Assembly (NCBI RefSeq): GCF_003315175.1
Contig: NZ_QNRQ01000001.1
Span: 716,676 to 780,675 of the forward strand
DNA from: Eoetvoesiella caeni
Lineage (GTDB): Bacteria > Pseudomonadota > Gammaproteobacteria > Burkholderiales > Burkholderiaceae_B
Direction of reading: 5' to 3'
DNA length: 64,000 nucleotides
Shown here: piece after piece, positions 37,302 to 45,525 of the stretch
Position numbering within the stretch: the first letter of the stretch is position 1
How the letters are laid out: every line of letters starts with the position of its first letter
Position numbers and translations under genes: made by a program
Notes under the pieces: generated by a model
Told to the model about the DNA's origin: nothing
The model's database searches: none
The model's input: only the letters and a program-made list of their open reading frames with translations

Positions 37302-38117
37302 GATGTTTTCTCCTTTCGGTTGAACAAGGTTCGCGCCCATCGCGTCCTTGTTGTGATCCGGCCGGCGGGGGACGGGCTGGCTGCACCGCTTGCGGTCGCA
37401 ACGCAGTGGAGAGCCGGGAGGCGAAAAGAACTTGGCCCGCGAGGAATGCGCGCAGCGCAGGGGAAATTGTTTTCGCCGGACGGTTGCAGCCATGAAGCCC
37501 GAGGCGCAGCCGCGCCACCGCCAGGATTCACAACGAGACAAGGACGCCTTGGGCCGGACCGCTCCGAAAGGAGATGGGGCCGGCTCGGCATCCCCGCACG
37601 AAGGCTTCTCCGGCTCGCCCACTGACGCGGGCCAGGTCAACCACCCGACGACAGGCGAGAACGCCCCCGCCGCACCTTGCGGCGCCGCTCTTGAGGCGTG
37701 GCGTGGAAGCTCCATAGCGATGCCGGGCGGGTTGTCCGTGAACCGTCCTTCGTGACGTGATGGGCAGGAACCGCCAGCGTTGAGGACGGCTCGCACCTGC
37801 ACAACCTGCCGCAGCGAGCGCCAGCGTGTTCGCCAGCGCCTCGCCCATCGCGGCGGGGCGCTGGCCGGGCCGATCCGGCGCAGCCGGTTCGGCGTCATCG
37901 AGGGGCGCCAAGCATCGCGCGGCGGGGATAGCCCGCGGGACTTTCCCCTGGAGGCAAGCGAAGCGCGCAGCGCCGCAGGCGCGAAGGCGTGAGGGATTGA
38001 AGCCGAATGGCCGTGACGGCAAAGGCGGCACGGGGCGCAGCCCGAAAGCCCGGCGGCGCAGTGCGCCGACACGCCCAGGCTGTTCTATATTTTCAGGAAG
38101 CAATCGAAGACAAGCCC
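37302..38117. other. Long noncoding leader/intergenic region with leader-module copy
   Basis: About 816 bases without a supported gene; open frames in it are GC-rich shadows. At 37954-37996 it has the element-wide module GCAAGCGAAGCGCGCAG...GAAGGCGTGAGGGAT, followed by the GGGGCGCAGCCCG stretch shared with 44560. The region upstream of DUF736 on the minus strand resembles the leaders before DUF932, DUF2958 and RadC. Confidence 0.55.
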
Positions 38118-38636
38118 ATGACCCTCCAGCTCCGACACGAAACCCCGGACGACATTGCCGCCATCGAGGCCGTGACCATCGCCGCGTTCGCTGATGCACC
38201 ACACACCAGCCACACCGAGCAATTCATCGTGCGCGCCTTGCGTGCCGCCAACGAACTGACGCTTTCCATCGTGGCCGAAGAACATGGGCGCGTCGTCGGT
38301 CACGTCGCGCTGTCGCCAGTAACGATCACCCATGAGCACAGGCGAAAGACCGAGGGCTGGTATGGGTTGGGGCCGATCTCCGTCCTGCCGCCAAGGCAGG
38401 GGCAAGGCATCGGTTCGCGCCTGATGGAACAGGCGCTGTCTGAACTGCGGGCTATGCAGGCCGCAGGCTGCGTGCTGCTGGGAGATCCAACGTACTACAC
38501 GCGCTTTGGCTTCCAGGCCCATGCGGGCTTGCAACTGCCGGGCGTGCCGCCCGGCTATTTCATGGCGCTGGCCCTGCATGGGACAGTGCCGGAAGGCATC
38601 GCGCACTACAGCGATGCCTTCAACGCCGCCGCCTGA
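38118..38636 (+). CDS. GNAT-family N-acetyltransferase
   Basis: A 172-residue acetyltransferase of the YhbS type: LRHETPDDIAAIEAVTIAAFADAPHTSHTEQFIVRALR, VGHVALSPVTI, and the acetyl-CoA loop ISVLPPRQGQGIGSRLMEQAL, then GCVLLGDPTYYTRFGF. The start MTLQLRHE at 38118 is chosen over an upstream in-frame ATG at 38007 without homology. The substrate is unknown. It has its own terminator and reads against the plasmid backbone direction, so it may be cargo. Confidence 0.88.
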   Translation: MTLQLRHETPDDIAAIEAVTIAAFADAPHTSHTEQFIVRALRAANELTLSIVAEEHGRVVGHVALSPVTITHEHRRKTEGWYGLGPISVLPPRQGQGIGSRLMEQALSELRAMQAAGCVLLGDPTYYTRFGFQAHAGLQLPGVPPGYFMALALHGTVPEGIAHYSDAFNAAA

Positions 38637-38664
38637 GCCAGCGCGAAGGCGGCGGCGTTTTAAT
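38622..38664 (+). terminator. Terminator overlapping the acetyltransferase stop codon
   Basis: AACGCCGCCGCC (38622-38633) pairs with GGCGGCGGCGTT (38648-38659), followed by TTTAATT. The left arm lies within the last codons of the gene. Confidence 0.75.
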
Positions 38665-38801
38665 TCGGCTATTGGCCTTGAACACCGGGCGCGGCCACTG
38701 TCGCACCCGGATTTCGCGTCCACCGCGCCTAGGGCGGAACGGCCTGGGCGCGGTGCTGATCGCGGTTATTCCTTCGTCTCGATGCGCCACCACACAAAGC
38801 G

Positions 38802-38829
38802 AAGCGCCCCGGTCGAGGCCGGGGCGCTT
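38802..38829 (-). terminator. Hairpin after the ParB gene
   Basis: AAGCGCCCCGG and CCGGGGCGCTT form an 11-bp stem with a 6-nt loop, 14 bp beyond the ParB stop on the minus strand. No long T-run follows, so termination strength is uncertain. Confidence 0.6.
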
Positions 38830-38843
38830 GCCTTCGGCGCGGG

Positions 38844-40904
38844 TCAAGCGGCCAGTGCCTCGGCGGGTTCATCCGCCATTGCCTCGGTATCCTCCGGGGC
38901 GTCCTGCTCCGGGCCTTCTTCCTGCGCGGCCTCCTGCGGGCCTTCGGCCTTGAATATGGCGGGCATCCAGCCGGTGCCATCGGCCAGCCGCTCGGCCTCG
39001 CTGGCAATGTCGGCCTTCTTGAGCTTCGCCAGCCGGGTGACGGATTCCGGTGCAAACGCGCCCACGGCATCCAGAATCACGGCCTTGGAAACGTGCTTGA
39101 AGTAGCCTTCTGCGGTCGGCTTCCACCATGCGGCCATGTCGAGGCCCACGGCCTGCGCCAGTTCCTTGCCGGGCTGGTGCGGCGTGGCACGGGGCGTCAC
39201 CACGTCCACCGTGGAAGCCACGCACACGGCCAGCAGCCGCACCAGTTCGTCTTGCGACTTCGCCAGCAGCGCGGCGAACAGTTCGGCGCTGTCCTCCGGC
39301 AAGGCTTCACCGGCTACCTGTTGCAGTTCGCGCAGCGCCACGGCGGCAGGCGATTCCGGCCAGTCCGGGGCCATGCCTTCCAGCCTGTCTTGCGCCGTGA
39401 GGCGCACGCCGAGTGGCAGTCCATCGCCGTAGGCGTCGGGCTGCAAGACCTTCTGCACCATGCCATGCACCAGCGCGGCCAGCGCGACCTGCGGATGCCG
39501 GGCGACTTCGATTTGCAGCGCCGCCGTGCGGTGGGCGCTCAACCGCTGCGCCAGCCGGTCGGACAGGCTCGCGGCCTTGGGCGCGTCGTCGGCGTCCTCG
39601 TGCTCGTCGTTGGCGGCTTCGCCTTCGGTACTGCCGAAACCGCGCCGCAGCTTTTCCAGCGTGCGCAGCGCCTTCGCCTCGGCTTCGCGCAGCAGGCCGC
39701 GATGAATGACGGCCTCGCCGTTGCGGTCGATGGTGACGATGGCACCGGCCACCTCGCGCACCTCGGGCGCATAGCCTTGCAAGGCGTCCTCCGCGTCTTG
39801 CAGTTCCCCGATCACCTGATCGCGCCGCTGTTCCAGTTTCTCGGCCTTGGCCTCGTCCTCGCTGCTTTCACCTTGGCAGGCTTCTTCCAGTTCGGCGTCG
39901 ATCTTGTCGAGGCGGGTTTGCAGCGAGGCAATGCGGCGGGCCTCGCGGGTGGTCGGCTCGCGGCGATGGCGCGGGGCGTTCTGGAAAGCCTGCCGTTCCT
40001 CGTAGGCCAGATGCGGCACGGCCTCCACCCATGCCCAGCCCTCGGCGCGCACGTCCTCGGCCAGCGCATCCAGCTTGCCGCGCACCAGCGTTTCCAGCAC
40101 TGCGGTATCGGTGAGGTAGGTTCCGGCATCGCCTTCCGCGAACAGGTCGCGGCGGATGCCGCCGCCTGCCTGCCGGTAGGCGTCCAGCCCGACGAAGCGC
40201 ACCAGCGCGTGCGCGGCGTCGATTTCGCGCTCGGTCAGGCGCTCGCGCAGCTTGGACGGGCTGCGCTGCCATTCCGGCGCACCATAGAACGCGGCTTCCT
40301 GCGCGGCGTGGTCGTCGGTGATGGTCAAGGCCATCAACTGTTCCAGCGTGACGCCTCCGGCCCGGTAATCGGCCATGAGGCGCGGCGAGACGTTCGCCAG
40401 CTTCAAGCGCCGCTGCACCACCAGCGGGGACACGCCGAAGTCGGCGGCAATGTCCTCGATGGGGCGTCCTTCCTTGACCAGCGCGGCGAAAGCCGCGAAC
40501 TGGTCGGCGGGGTGCATGGCCTCGCGCTGCACGTTCTCCGCGAGGCTGACGGTGCGGGCGGACGCATTGGCCACCAGCAGGCACGGCACCTCGTAGTCGG
40601 CGGGGATGCGCTTCTTCTTCGCCAGCAGCCTCAAGGCGGTCAGGCGGCGGTCGCCTGCCACCACCTCGTAAGCCTCGCCATCGGCGGCAAGGATGACGAT
40701 CAGGTTTTGCAGCAGGCCGATGCGGGCAATGCTCGCGGCCAGTTCGGGGATGGACTGGCGCGGGGTCGTGCGGACGTTGCGCTTGGAGCGGCGCGGCAAC
40801 AGTTGCGACAGCGGAACCAAAATCAGGTTCTTGGTCGGGTCGGCCACTTCCAGCGGTGCGGCGGCTTCGATGGCGACGGTTTCGGTTTTGAGTACGGCGT
40901 TCAT
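38844..40904 (-). CDS. parB: ParB/RepB/Spo0J-family protein (long form)
   Basis: A 686-residue ParB. The N-terminal ParB/Srx domain has LILVPLSQLLPRRSKRNVRTTP, SIARIGLLQNLIVI, VVAGDRRLTALRLLAKK and SLAENVQREAMHPADQFAAFAALVKEG (about residues 27-145). Then comes the HTH IEDIADFGVSP-like segment IEDIAADFGVSPLVVQRRLKLANVSP. A long C-terminal half with charged coiled coil (about 320-370) is unlike chromosomal ParB but usual for ICE/plasmid versions. It may help maintenance of the element; its ATPase partner could be ParA at 32770. Confidence 0.9.
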   Translation of the reverse strand: MNAVLKTETVAIEAAAPLEVADPTKNLILVPLSQLLPRRSKRNVRTTPRQSIPELAASIARIGLLQNLIVILAADGEAYEVVAGDRRLTALRLLAKKKRIPADYEVPCLLVANASARTVSLAENVQREAMHPADQFAAFAALVKEGRPIEDIAADFGVSPLVVQRRLKLANVSPRLMADYRAGGVTLEQLMALTITDDHAAQEAAFYGAPEWQRSPSKLRERLTEREIDAAHALVRFVGLDAYRQAGGGIRRDLFAEGDAGTYLTDTAVLETLVRGKLDALAEDVRAEGWAWVEAVPHLAYEERQAFQNAPRHRREPTTREARRIASLQTRLDKIDAELEEACQGESSEDEAKAEKLEQRRDQVIGELQDAEDALQGYAPEVREVAGAIVTIDRNGEAVIHRGLLREAEAKALRTLEKLRRGFGSTEGEAANDEHEDADDAPKAASLSDRLAQRLSAHRTAALQIEVARHPQVALAALVHGMVQKVLQPDAYGDGLPLGVRLTAQDRLEGMAPDWPESPAAVALRELQQVAGEALPEDSAELFAALLAKSQDELVRLLAVCVASTVDVVTPRATPHQPGKELAQAVGLDMAAWWKPTAEGYFKHVSKAVILDAVGAFAPESVTRLAKLKKADIASEAERLADGTGWMPAIFKAEGPQEAAQEEGPEQDAPEDTEAMADEPAEALAA

Positions 40905-40982
40905 GGTGATTTCTCCTAGCGGTTGGGATGCAGCAGCGAGAGAAGCGGCAAAGGCTGCTGCCTGCCCCTGCCGCGTGGGGAT

Positions 40983-41807
40983 TCAGGCTTTCAACTGGCG
41001 CAGGCCATCGGCCAGCAGCCACAGGGCGCGATTCAGGCGCACGCTTTGGTCGATGCCCTGCACGGGCCGGGTGGTCTGGCGGCGACCATTCGCGGCGCGG
41101 GCGGACAGGCCGCCTTTGGTCAAGTTCTCCTGCGTGCGGTTGAACACGCTCCACAGGTCGCGGCGGTCGTCGTCATGGCGGCGCGGCATCAGGATTTGCG
41201 ATTCCGTGATGGGCGCGGGCCTGTCCTCGTCGTACTTCAACGCCAGCGCAGCGCGGGCGAACACTTCCGATTCCCCGGCGTCCAGCGTGATGGCGCGCAT
41301 GGCATCGCGGGATTCCTGCGCACGGTCGAAGCCATGCAGGACTTCGTAAGCGCCTTCGATGACGTGCCCGGCTACGTCGCCCTTGTGGGGCACGCGTACG
41401 TCGGCCACGGTGTCGCCGCAGACAAGGCCATTGCTGCACACGAAGCGGAACATCCCGGCCAGCATCTGATAGCTGCTGGTACCGTCATGGGAGTTCAGGA
41501 GAATGATTTCGTTGGCCTCGCGGCCGTTGATCTGGCTGGCGTGGCGCAGCCGGATCATGTGCTTGGTGTAGTCGCGGCGGTCGTCGTGGCGCACGCGGGT
41601 CTGCGTCACCATGAAAGGCTCGAAGCCTTCCCCGCGCAGTTCTTGCAGCACGGTCGCGGTGGGGATGTAGCTGTACCGCTCGGAGCGGCTTTCGTGCGGG
41701 GCGTCCGCGAAGATGGACGGGGCCACGGCGCGGATTTGGTCATCCGACAAGGGATAGTCGGAACGCAGCACCGGCGAACGGGAAGCGAAACGGGATGCGA
41801 GTTGCAT
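40983..41807 (-). CDS. DUF932 domain protein
   Basis: A 274-residue protein: MQLASRFASRSPVLRSDYPL, then ERYSYIPTATVLQELRGEGFEPFMVTQTRVR, HMIRLRHASQINGREANEIILLNSHDGTSSYQM, and FVCSNGLVCGD. This is the DUF932 (phage/plasmid-like) family. The start at 41807 is preceded by AGGAGAAAGACC; an in-frame ATG at 41852 is less likely. Role unknown. It precedes parB in the same direction (78-bp gap). Confidence 0.9.
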   Translation of the reverse strand: MQLASRFASRSPVLRSDYPLSDDQIRAVAPSIFADAPHESRSERYSYIPTATVLQELRGEGFEPFMVTQTRVRHDDRRDYTKHMIRLRHASQINGREANEIILLNSHDGTSSYQMLAGMFRFVCSNGLVCGDTVADVRVPHKGDVAGHVIEGAYEVLHGFDRAQESRDAMRAITLDAGESEVFARAALALKYDEDRPAPITESQILMPRRHDDDRRDLWSVFNRTQENLTKGGLSARAANGRRQTTRPVQGIDQSVRLNRALWLLADGLRQLKA

Positions 41808-42349
41808 GGTCTTTCTCCTGACAAAGAAGGGTTTGCTGTTCACACCGCACACCGGATTCCTAGATTCGGAGCCCAGCCTTTCGGCTGTTCGGTGCGGTCG
41901 GCACGAGGAACCCGGTTGGCCCTGTTGCCACCGTCTTTCCTGAGTTCATCGCCCGCGACGGTCAGGAGCGCGCGGACGGGGGCCGTCAAGGAGGCAAGCG
42001 CAGGGTTGGTGCGGCCCGCAGGCGCAGCCGAGGACACGGCCCTGCGCGCCTTGACGGCACCCGGCCGCGGGCTACAGTCGCGGACAAGGTGATGGAGTCA
42101 GGGAAGACGGCTGGACATGGCAACGGCCGCCTCGATATGCAGACCGCACGGCAAGCGAAGCGCGCAGGCCCGAAGCTGGAAGCCGGGCCGGAGGCGTCAG
42201 GGATGTGGAAGGCTGGCGAATGCCAGTCCCGTAAGGGATGAGCGAACAGCGAACCTGGAGCAGCGCGGTCCGCGAAGCGGAGACGCACAAATTGCTCGTT
42301 TATTCTCTACGCTTGATATGTGTGACTTGAACTCAATGACGAGAAGAAA
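41808..42349. other. Noncoding leader region upstream of DUF932 with leader-module copy
   Basis: About 540 bases. It holds the module GCAAGCGAAGCGCGCAGG ... GGCCGGAGGCGTCAGGGAT at 42151-42202, and a CCTTGACGGC segment near 42052. Nothing in it codes for a recognisable protein. The stretch 42290-42349 is AT-richer and should hold the promoter of the plus-strand gene that follows. Confidence 0.55.
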
Positions 42350-43018
42350 ATGAAGATGATGCACGCCAACGAGATTCGCGCAGGCGACGTTCTGCTTTGC
42401 TATAAAGATGCAAAAATCGACCCGGTTGGGAAGGGCATCACTCGCGTTACGGACAGCGAATACACGCACGCCGCAATTTGTATCGGACCTTGTGTCGCGG
42501 CAGAAGCAACGGTCTCAGGCGGCGTAGGCAAGGTTCAGATTGAAGACCTAATCAAACGCTACGATCATGTCGCAGTGTTCCGCCAACCCGATGCGTGGCG
42601 ACCGCCAGAGCGCGTTCAAGCCATGAACGCTTTTGTAGATTCCATCGTGGCGTCCGGGGCGAAATACAACCTGCGCGACGTGGTGACTTTCAAGAAGAGA
42701 AGCGACGTTCACCAGCTTTCACTCACTGAACAGCTCCATGCGTTCTTCAATGGAACGTACACACCCGCACCTATCGAGAAAGGCCGCTATTTTTGTTCCG
42801 AGCTTGTAGCGAATTGCTTTGTCGTCACTGGATTCATAGACCCGAGCGCGGCCGTGATTTACAAGTCGAATGTCACATCGCCGGGTGCGTTGGGACGAGA
42901 TCCCACGTTCGGAACTTTCTGCGGGTATGTTTCGAGTGTGCCGAATTACTCGGTGCCGGCTACGGATGAGTTTTTCAATCACTCAACATTTGATGAGATA
43001 TTTGGCGGCGGCGCATAG
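42350..43018 (+). CDS. Permuted papain-like (YiiX/C92 or NlpC/P60-type) protein
   Basis: A 222-residue protein with the order His before Cys expected of circularly permuted papain-like hydrolases: IRAGDVLLCYKD (about residues 9-20), DSEYTHAAICIG with candidate catalytic His41, and GRYFCSELVANCFVVTG with candidate Cys near residue 147. No signal peptide is seen. Its composition is less GC-rich than the surrounding backbone. Members act on peptide or acyl bonds, but the target here is unknown. Start 42350 or the ATGs 6-9 bp later are all possible. Confidence 0.7.
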   Translation: MKMMHANEIRAGDVLLCYKDAKIDPVGKGITRVTDSEYTHAAICIGPCVAAEATVSGGVGKVQIEDLIKRYDHVAVFRQPDAWRPPERVQAMNAFVDSIVASGAKYNLRDVVTFKKRSDVHQLSLTEQLHAFFNGTYTPAPIEKGRYFCSELVANCFVVTGFIDPSAAVIYKSNVTSPGALGRDPTFGTFCGYVSSVPNYSVPATDEFFNHSTFDEIFGGGA

Positions 43019-43090
43019 CCACGAACCGCTGCGTTGTCGGCTGACGGCGTTGAAGTGAAGTCTGATATTTGCTGCTGATGCAGGCGCCGC

Positions 43091-43132
43091 AAAAAGAAAA
43101 GAAAGCGCGTCACCCCGAAGGGCGACGCGCTT
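43091..43132 (-). terminator. Rho-independent terminator after DUF2958 copy 2
   Basis: On the minus strand AAGCGCGTC pairs with GACGCGCTT (43124-43132 with 43103-43111), followed by TTTCTTTTCTTTTT. It lies directly after the DUF2958 stop. Confidence 0.85.
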
Positions 43133-43138
43133 GCGAGG

Positions 43139-43489
43139 TCACACGATGACCCTTCCCGCCAGCCGCGCATCGCGCGCGTAGGCGCTCAACCGCTTCTCGG
43201 CGCGGAAGGACAAATCGCGCTCGATCAGCAGGCCCAGCCCGCCGCGCACCGTCGCCAGCTCGCCCAAACTGACCCAGCCGATTTCCGGCATTCCCAGGCC
43301 CAGGTCGCAAAGACCGAAGGCGTGGTCGTGGTCATCGGGATCAATCTCGGTCAGCAGCCAGGTCGCGCCGGCATCTGGCGTGAACAGCTTGACCACGGGC
43401 GCCGGATCGAAGTCCGGGTTCTCCAAGGATTCGCGGCCGTTGGCCAGCAGCATGATGTGCTGCTCGTCGGTGATGAGTGCGTTGTTCAT
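43139..43489 (-). CDS. DUF2958 domain protein (copy 2)
   Basis: A 116-residue DUF2958 protein, paralogue of 36027-36377: MNNALITDEQHIMLLANGRE, PAPVVKLFTPDAGATWLLTEIDPDDHDHAFGLCDLGLGMPEIGWVSL, RDLSFRAEKRLSAYARDA. RBS AGGAG precedes the ATG. Its 5' region belongs to the repeated leader family. Function unknown. Confidence 0.9.
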   Translation of the reverse strand: MNNALITDEQHIMLLANGRESLENPDFDPAPVVKLFTPDAGATWLLTEIDPDDHDHAFGLCDLGLGMPEIGWVSLGELATVRGGLGLLIERDLSFRAEKRLSAYARDARLAGRVIV

Positions 43490-43743
43490 GGTGAACTCCT
43501 GAAAGGTTGCCGGGCGGAATTGCCCGACCCTTCCGGGGCACGGCGCAGCGCAAGCAGTCAGGGGTCAACGACGGCCGCCAGGACGCAAGCGCCAACGGCG
43601 CGCTGCCCTTGACGGCGAGAACGCCGTGGCACGATGAAGGAACAGCAAGACCGCCTCCCTCGCACCCCCCAAGCACACCGGCTTTCGGCAAAGTACGTAG
43701 CACGCGCAGGCCCGCGAGGGCCGGAGTTGCCCACCGGGCACAG
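43490..43743 (-). repeat. Dispersed leader module, copy upstream of DUF2958
   Basis: About 250 noncoding bases. It shares with 44280-44545 and 48617-48835: GGCGCAGCGCAAGCAGTCA, a CCAGGACGCAAGCGC stretch, CCCTTGACGGCGAGAACGCC with the inner hairpin ACGGCG-AGAA-CGCCGT (43612-43627), then AACAGCAAGACCGCC. The last sub-module (GCGCAGGCCCGCGAGGGCCGGAG, 43696 on) is shortened. Confidence 0.7.
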
Positions 43744-43767
43744 CAAAAAGGGGGCCGAAGCCCCCTT
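43744..43767 (-). terminator. Rho-independent terminator after radC
   Basis: On the minus strand GGGGGC-TTCG-GCCCCC followed by TTTTTGC, 3 bp beyond the radC stop. Confidence 0.85.
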
Positions 43768-43769
43768 GG

Positions 43770-44279
43770 TCAGATCAGGCCGCGTTCGGCGAAGGACGTA
43801 GTGCTGTCGCCCGCCACGATGATGTGATCCAGCGTGCGGACATCCACCAGCGCCAGCGCCTCCTTGAGCCGCTGGGTCAGTGCCTTGTCAGCGCCACTCG
43901 GCTCTGGATTGCCGCTCGGGTGGTTGTGCGAAACGATGACCGCCGCCGCGTTGAGCCGGAGCGCCTCCTTGACCAGCTCGCGCGGATACACCGATGCGCT
44001 GTCGATGGTGCCGCGGAACATCTCCGCGTACTCGATCAGGCGATGCTGCGTATCGAGGAACAGCACCGCGAACACTTCGTGCTCGAAGCCAGCCAGCTTG
44101 GCGCGCAGGTACTCCTTGACTGCCGCCGGCGAACTGAACGAGGCACCACGCTGCATCTTCTGCTCGATGGCGTGGCGCGCGGCCTCCAAAATCTGGTCTG
44201 CCGTCGCCAGCAGGTAGCGGCCCTGTGCGTCACGCACCATCAGCGAGGCATCGAACGAGGAAAAGGACAGTTGCGACAT
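43770..44279 (-). CDS. radC: RadC-family JAB/MPN protein
   Basis: A 169-residue RadC-like protein with the metal-binding JAMM motif: EVFAVLFLDTQHRLIEYAEMFRGTIDSASVYPRELVKEAL then AAAVIVSHNHPSGNPEPSGADKALTQRL. The N-terminal helix-hairpin-helix part of chromosomal RadC is replaced by a short region, as in mobile-element copies. Despite the old name, a DNA-repair role is not established. Confidence 0.92.
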   Translation of the reverse strand: MSQLSFSSFDASLMVRDAQGRYLLATADQILEAARHAIEQKMQRGASFSSPAAVKEYLRAKLAGFEHEVFAVLFLDTQHRLIEYAEMFRGTIDSASVYPRELVKEALRLNAAAVIVSHNHPSGNPEPSGADKALTQRLKEALALVDVRTLDHIIVAGDSTTSFAERGLI

Positions 44280-44588
44280 GATCGTGCTCCGGTTGCTCGG
44301 GCGGAATTGCCCGGAACCGTGGCCAGCACGGCGCAGCGCAAGCAGTCAGGGGTCGCAGACGGCCGCCAGGACGCAAGCGCGCACAAGCGCGCGCCGCCCT
44401 TGACGGCGAGAACGCCGTGATACGGTGAAGGGAACAGCAAGACCGCCCACACCCCGCCCACTGCACACAGTCGGCTTTTGGGGCAAGCGGAGCGCGCAGG
44501 CCCTCAAGGGCCGGAGGCGTCAGGGATCAAGCCGGATGGCCGCGATTCGGCACGAAGCGCGGGGCGCAGCCCGCGAGCCCGACGGCGG
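44280..44588 (-). repeat. Dispersed leader module, copy upstream of radC
   Basis: The best-preserved copy: GGCGCAGCGCAAGCAGTCAGG (44333 on), GCCCTTGACGGCGAGAACGCC (44396 on) with the ACGGCG-AGAA-CGCCGT hairpin, GGAACAGCAAGACCGCC, then GCAAGCGGAGCGCGCAGGCC (44483 on) and GGCCGGAGGCGTCAGGGAT. It is the 5' region of radC on the minus strand and the far upstream region of arsR on the plus strand. No protein gene is supported. Confidence 0.7.
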
Positions 44589-44652
44589 TACGCCGGTACG
44601 CCGGTACGCCGGGACGCCGGGACGCCGGGACGCCGGGACGCCGGGACGCCAT
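44589..44652 (+). repeat. 8-bp tandem repeat (TACGCCGG / GACGCCGG)
   Basis: Three TACGCCGG units are followed by four GACGCCGG units and one partial (GACGCCAT). A diverged unit GACGGCGG precedes them. It lies about 60 bp upstream of the arsR start and looks like a slippage-prone minisatellite. Confidence 0.85.
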
Positions 44653-44673
44653 GCAGTTCTGCCTACTGATGAC

Positions 44674-44709
44674 TTGCACAATGATTCAATAAATGTTGTA
44701 TTATCGAAT
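44674..44709 (+). promoter_or_regulatory. ars promoter and ArsR operator
   Basis: A -35-like TTGCAC (44674-44679) and a -10-like TGTATT (44697-44702) are 17 bp apart. Over them lies an imperfect dyad, ATTCAATA (44684-44691) and TATCGAAT (44702-44709). The arsR ATG at 44711 would be at or within 1-3 bases of the transcript start, so the message may be leaderless; no Shine-Dalgarno is seen. Confidence 0.6.
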
Positions 44710-44710
44710 A

Positions 44711-45040
44711 ATGAACGAGACCCAAGCTGTTTCCGCCCTGAGTGCCTTGGCCCATGCCCAGCGTCTGCGCGTGTTCCGCGCCCTGGTCGTCGCCGGCCCC
44801 GAGGGTTTGACGCCCAGCATCCTGGCCGACCAGCTCGACGTGGCCCGCAACACCCTGTCCTTCCATCTGAAGGAGCTGGCGCACGCCGGCCTCGTCACGA
44901 TCGAGCAGCAGGGCCGCAACCTGATCTACCGCGCCGAGTACAGCCGCATGAACGGCCTGATCGGCTACCTGACCGAGCACTGCTGCCAGGGCGGCGTGTG
45001 CGAGGTCAGCCCGTCTTCCGCCATCTGCACCACCTGCTGA
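44711..45040 (+). CDS. arsR: ArsR-family arsenic-responsive repressor
   Basis: A 109-residue winged-helix repressor of the ars operon: ALSALAHAQRLRVFRALVVAGPEG, DQLDVARNTLSFHLKELAHAGLV (recognition helix), GRNLIYRAEYSRMNGL. The C-terminal EHCCQGGVC, with adjacent Cys residues, is the likely As(III)-binding site, unlike the CVC site of the classical R773 ArsR. An in-frame upstream ATG (44693) overlaps the -10 region and is rejected. It heads arsR-arsI-arsC-acr3-arsC/N2. Confidence 0.92.
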   Translation: MNETQAVSALSALAHAQRLRVFRALVVAGPEGLTPSILADQLDVARNTLSFHLKELAHAGLVTIEQQGRNLIYRAEYSRMNGLIGYLTEHCCQGGVCEVSPSSAICTTC

Positions 45041-45051
45041 AAGGACTTCCC

Positions 45052-45513
45052 ATGAAACGCTTCCACGTCCACCTGAACGTCGATGACCTGAACCGCAGCA
45101 TCGGCTTCTATTCCCAACTGTTCGCCGCGCAGCCCGCGCGCACCGAGAGCGACTACGCGAAGTGGATGCTCGAAGACCCGCCGGTCAACTTCGCCATCTC
45201 CACGCGCGGCGGCAAGCCGGGCATCGACCACCTGGGCATCCAGACCGACGATGCCGAGGAACTGGCTGGCCTGAAGGCCCGCGCGCAGGCCGCCGACATG
45301 GCACTGCTCGACGAAGGCACCACGACCTGCTGCTACGCGCGCAGCGAGAAGCACTGGATCACCGACCCGCAAGGTGTGGCCTGGGAGCATTTCCACACGC
45401 TGGGCAACATCCCCGTCTTCAACGAAGCATCCCAGCCCGCAAGCGGCGCCGCTGCGGCGTGCTGCGCGCCAAGCGATGGCCGCGCCGCGAAGCCCGCTGC
45501 ATCTTGCTGCTGA
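45052..45513 (+). CDS. arsI: ArsI/CadI-family C-As lyase
   Basis: A 153-residue vicinal-oxygen-chelate dioxygenase predicted to cleave the carbon-arsenic bond of trivalent organoarsenicals. Metal ligands fit ArsI: His5 (MKRFHVHLNV), His60 (GIDHLGIQ) and Glu112 (AWEHFH). The vicinal Cys93-Cys94 pair (TTCCYA), which marks ArsI, is present. The C-terminal tail adds two more CC pairs (AACCAPS, ASCC), which is typical of longer versions. Annotated CadI-type relatives exist, so the in vivo substrate is inferred. Confidence 0.87.
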   Translation: MKRFHVHLNVDDLNRSIGFYSQLFAAQPARTESDYAKWMLEDPPVNFAISTRGGKPGIDHLGIQTDDAEELAGLKARAQAADMALLDEGTTTCCYARSEKHWITDPQGVAWEHFHTLGNIPVFNEASQPASGAAAACCAPSDGRAAKPAASCC

Positions 45514-45525
45514 CGCGAGGCACGC

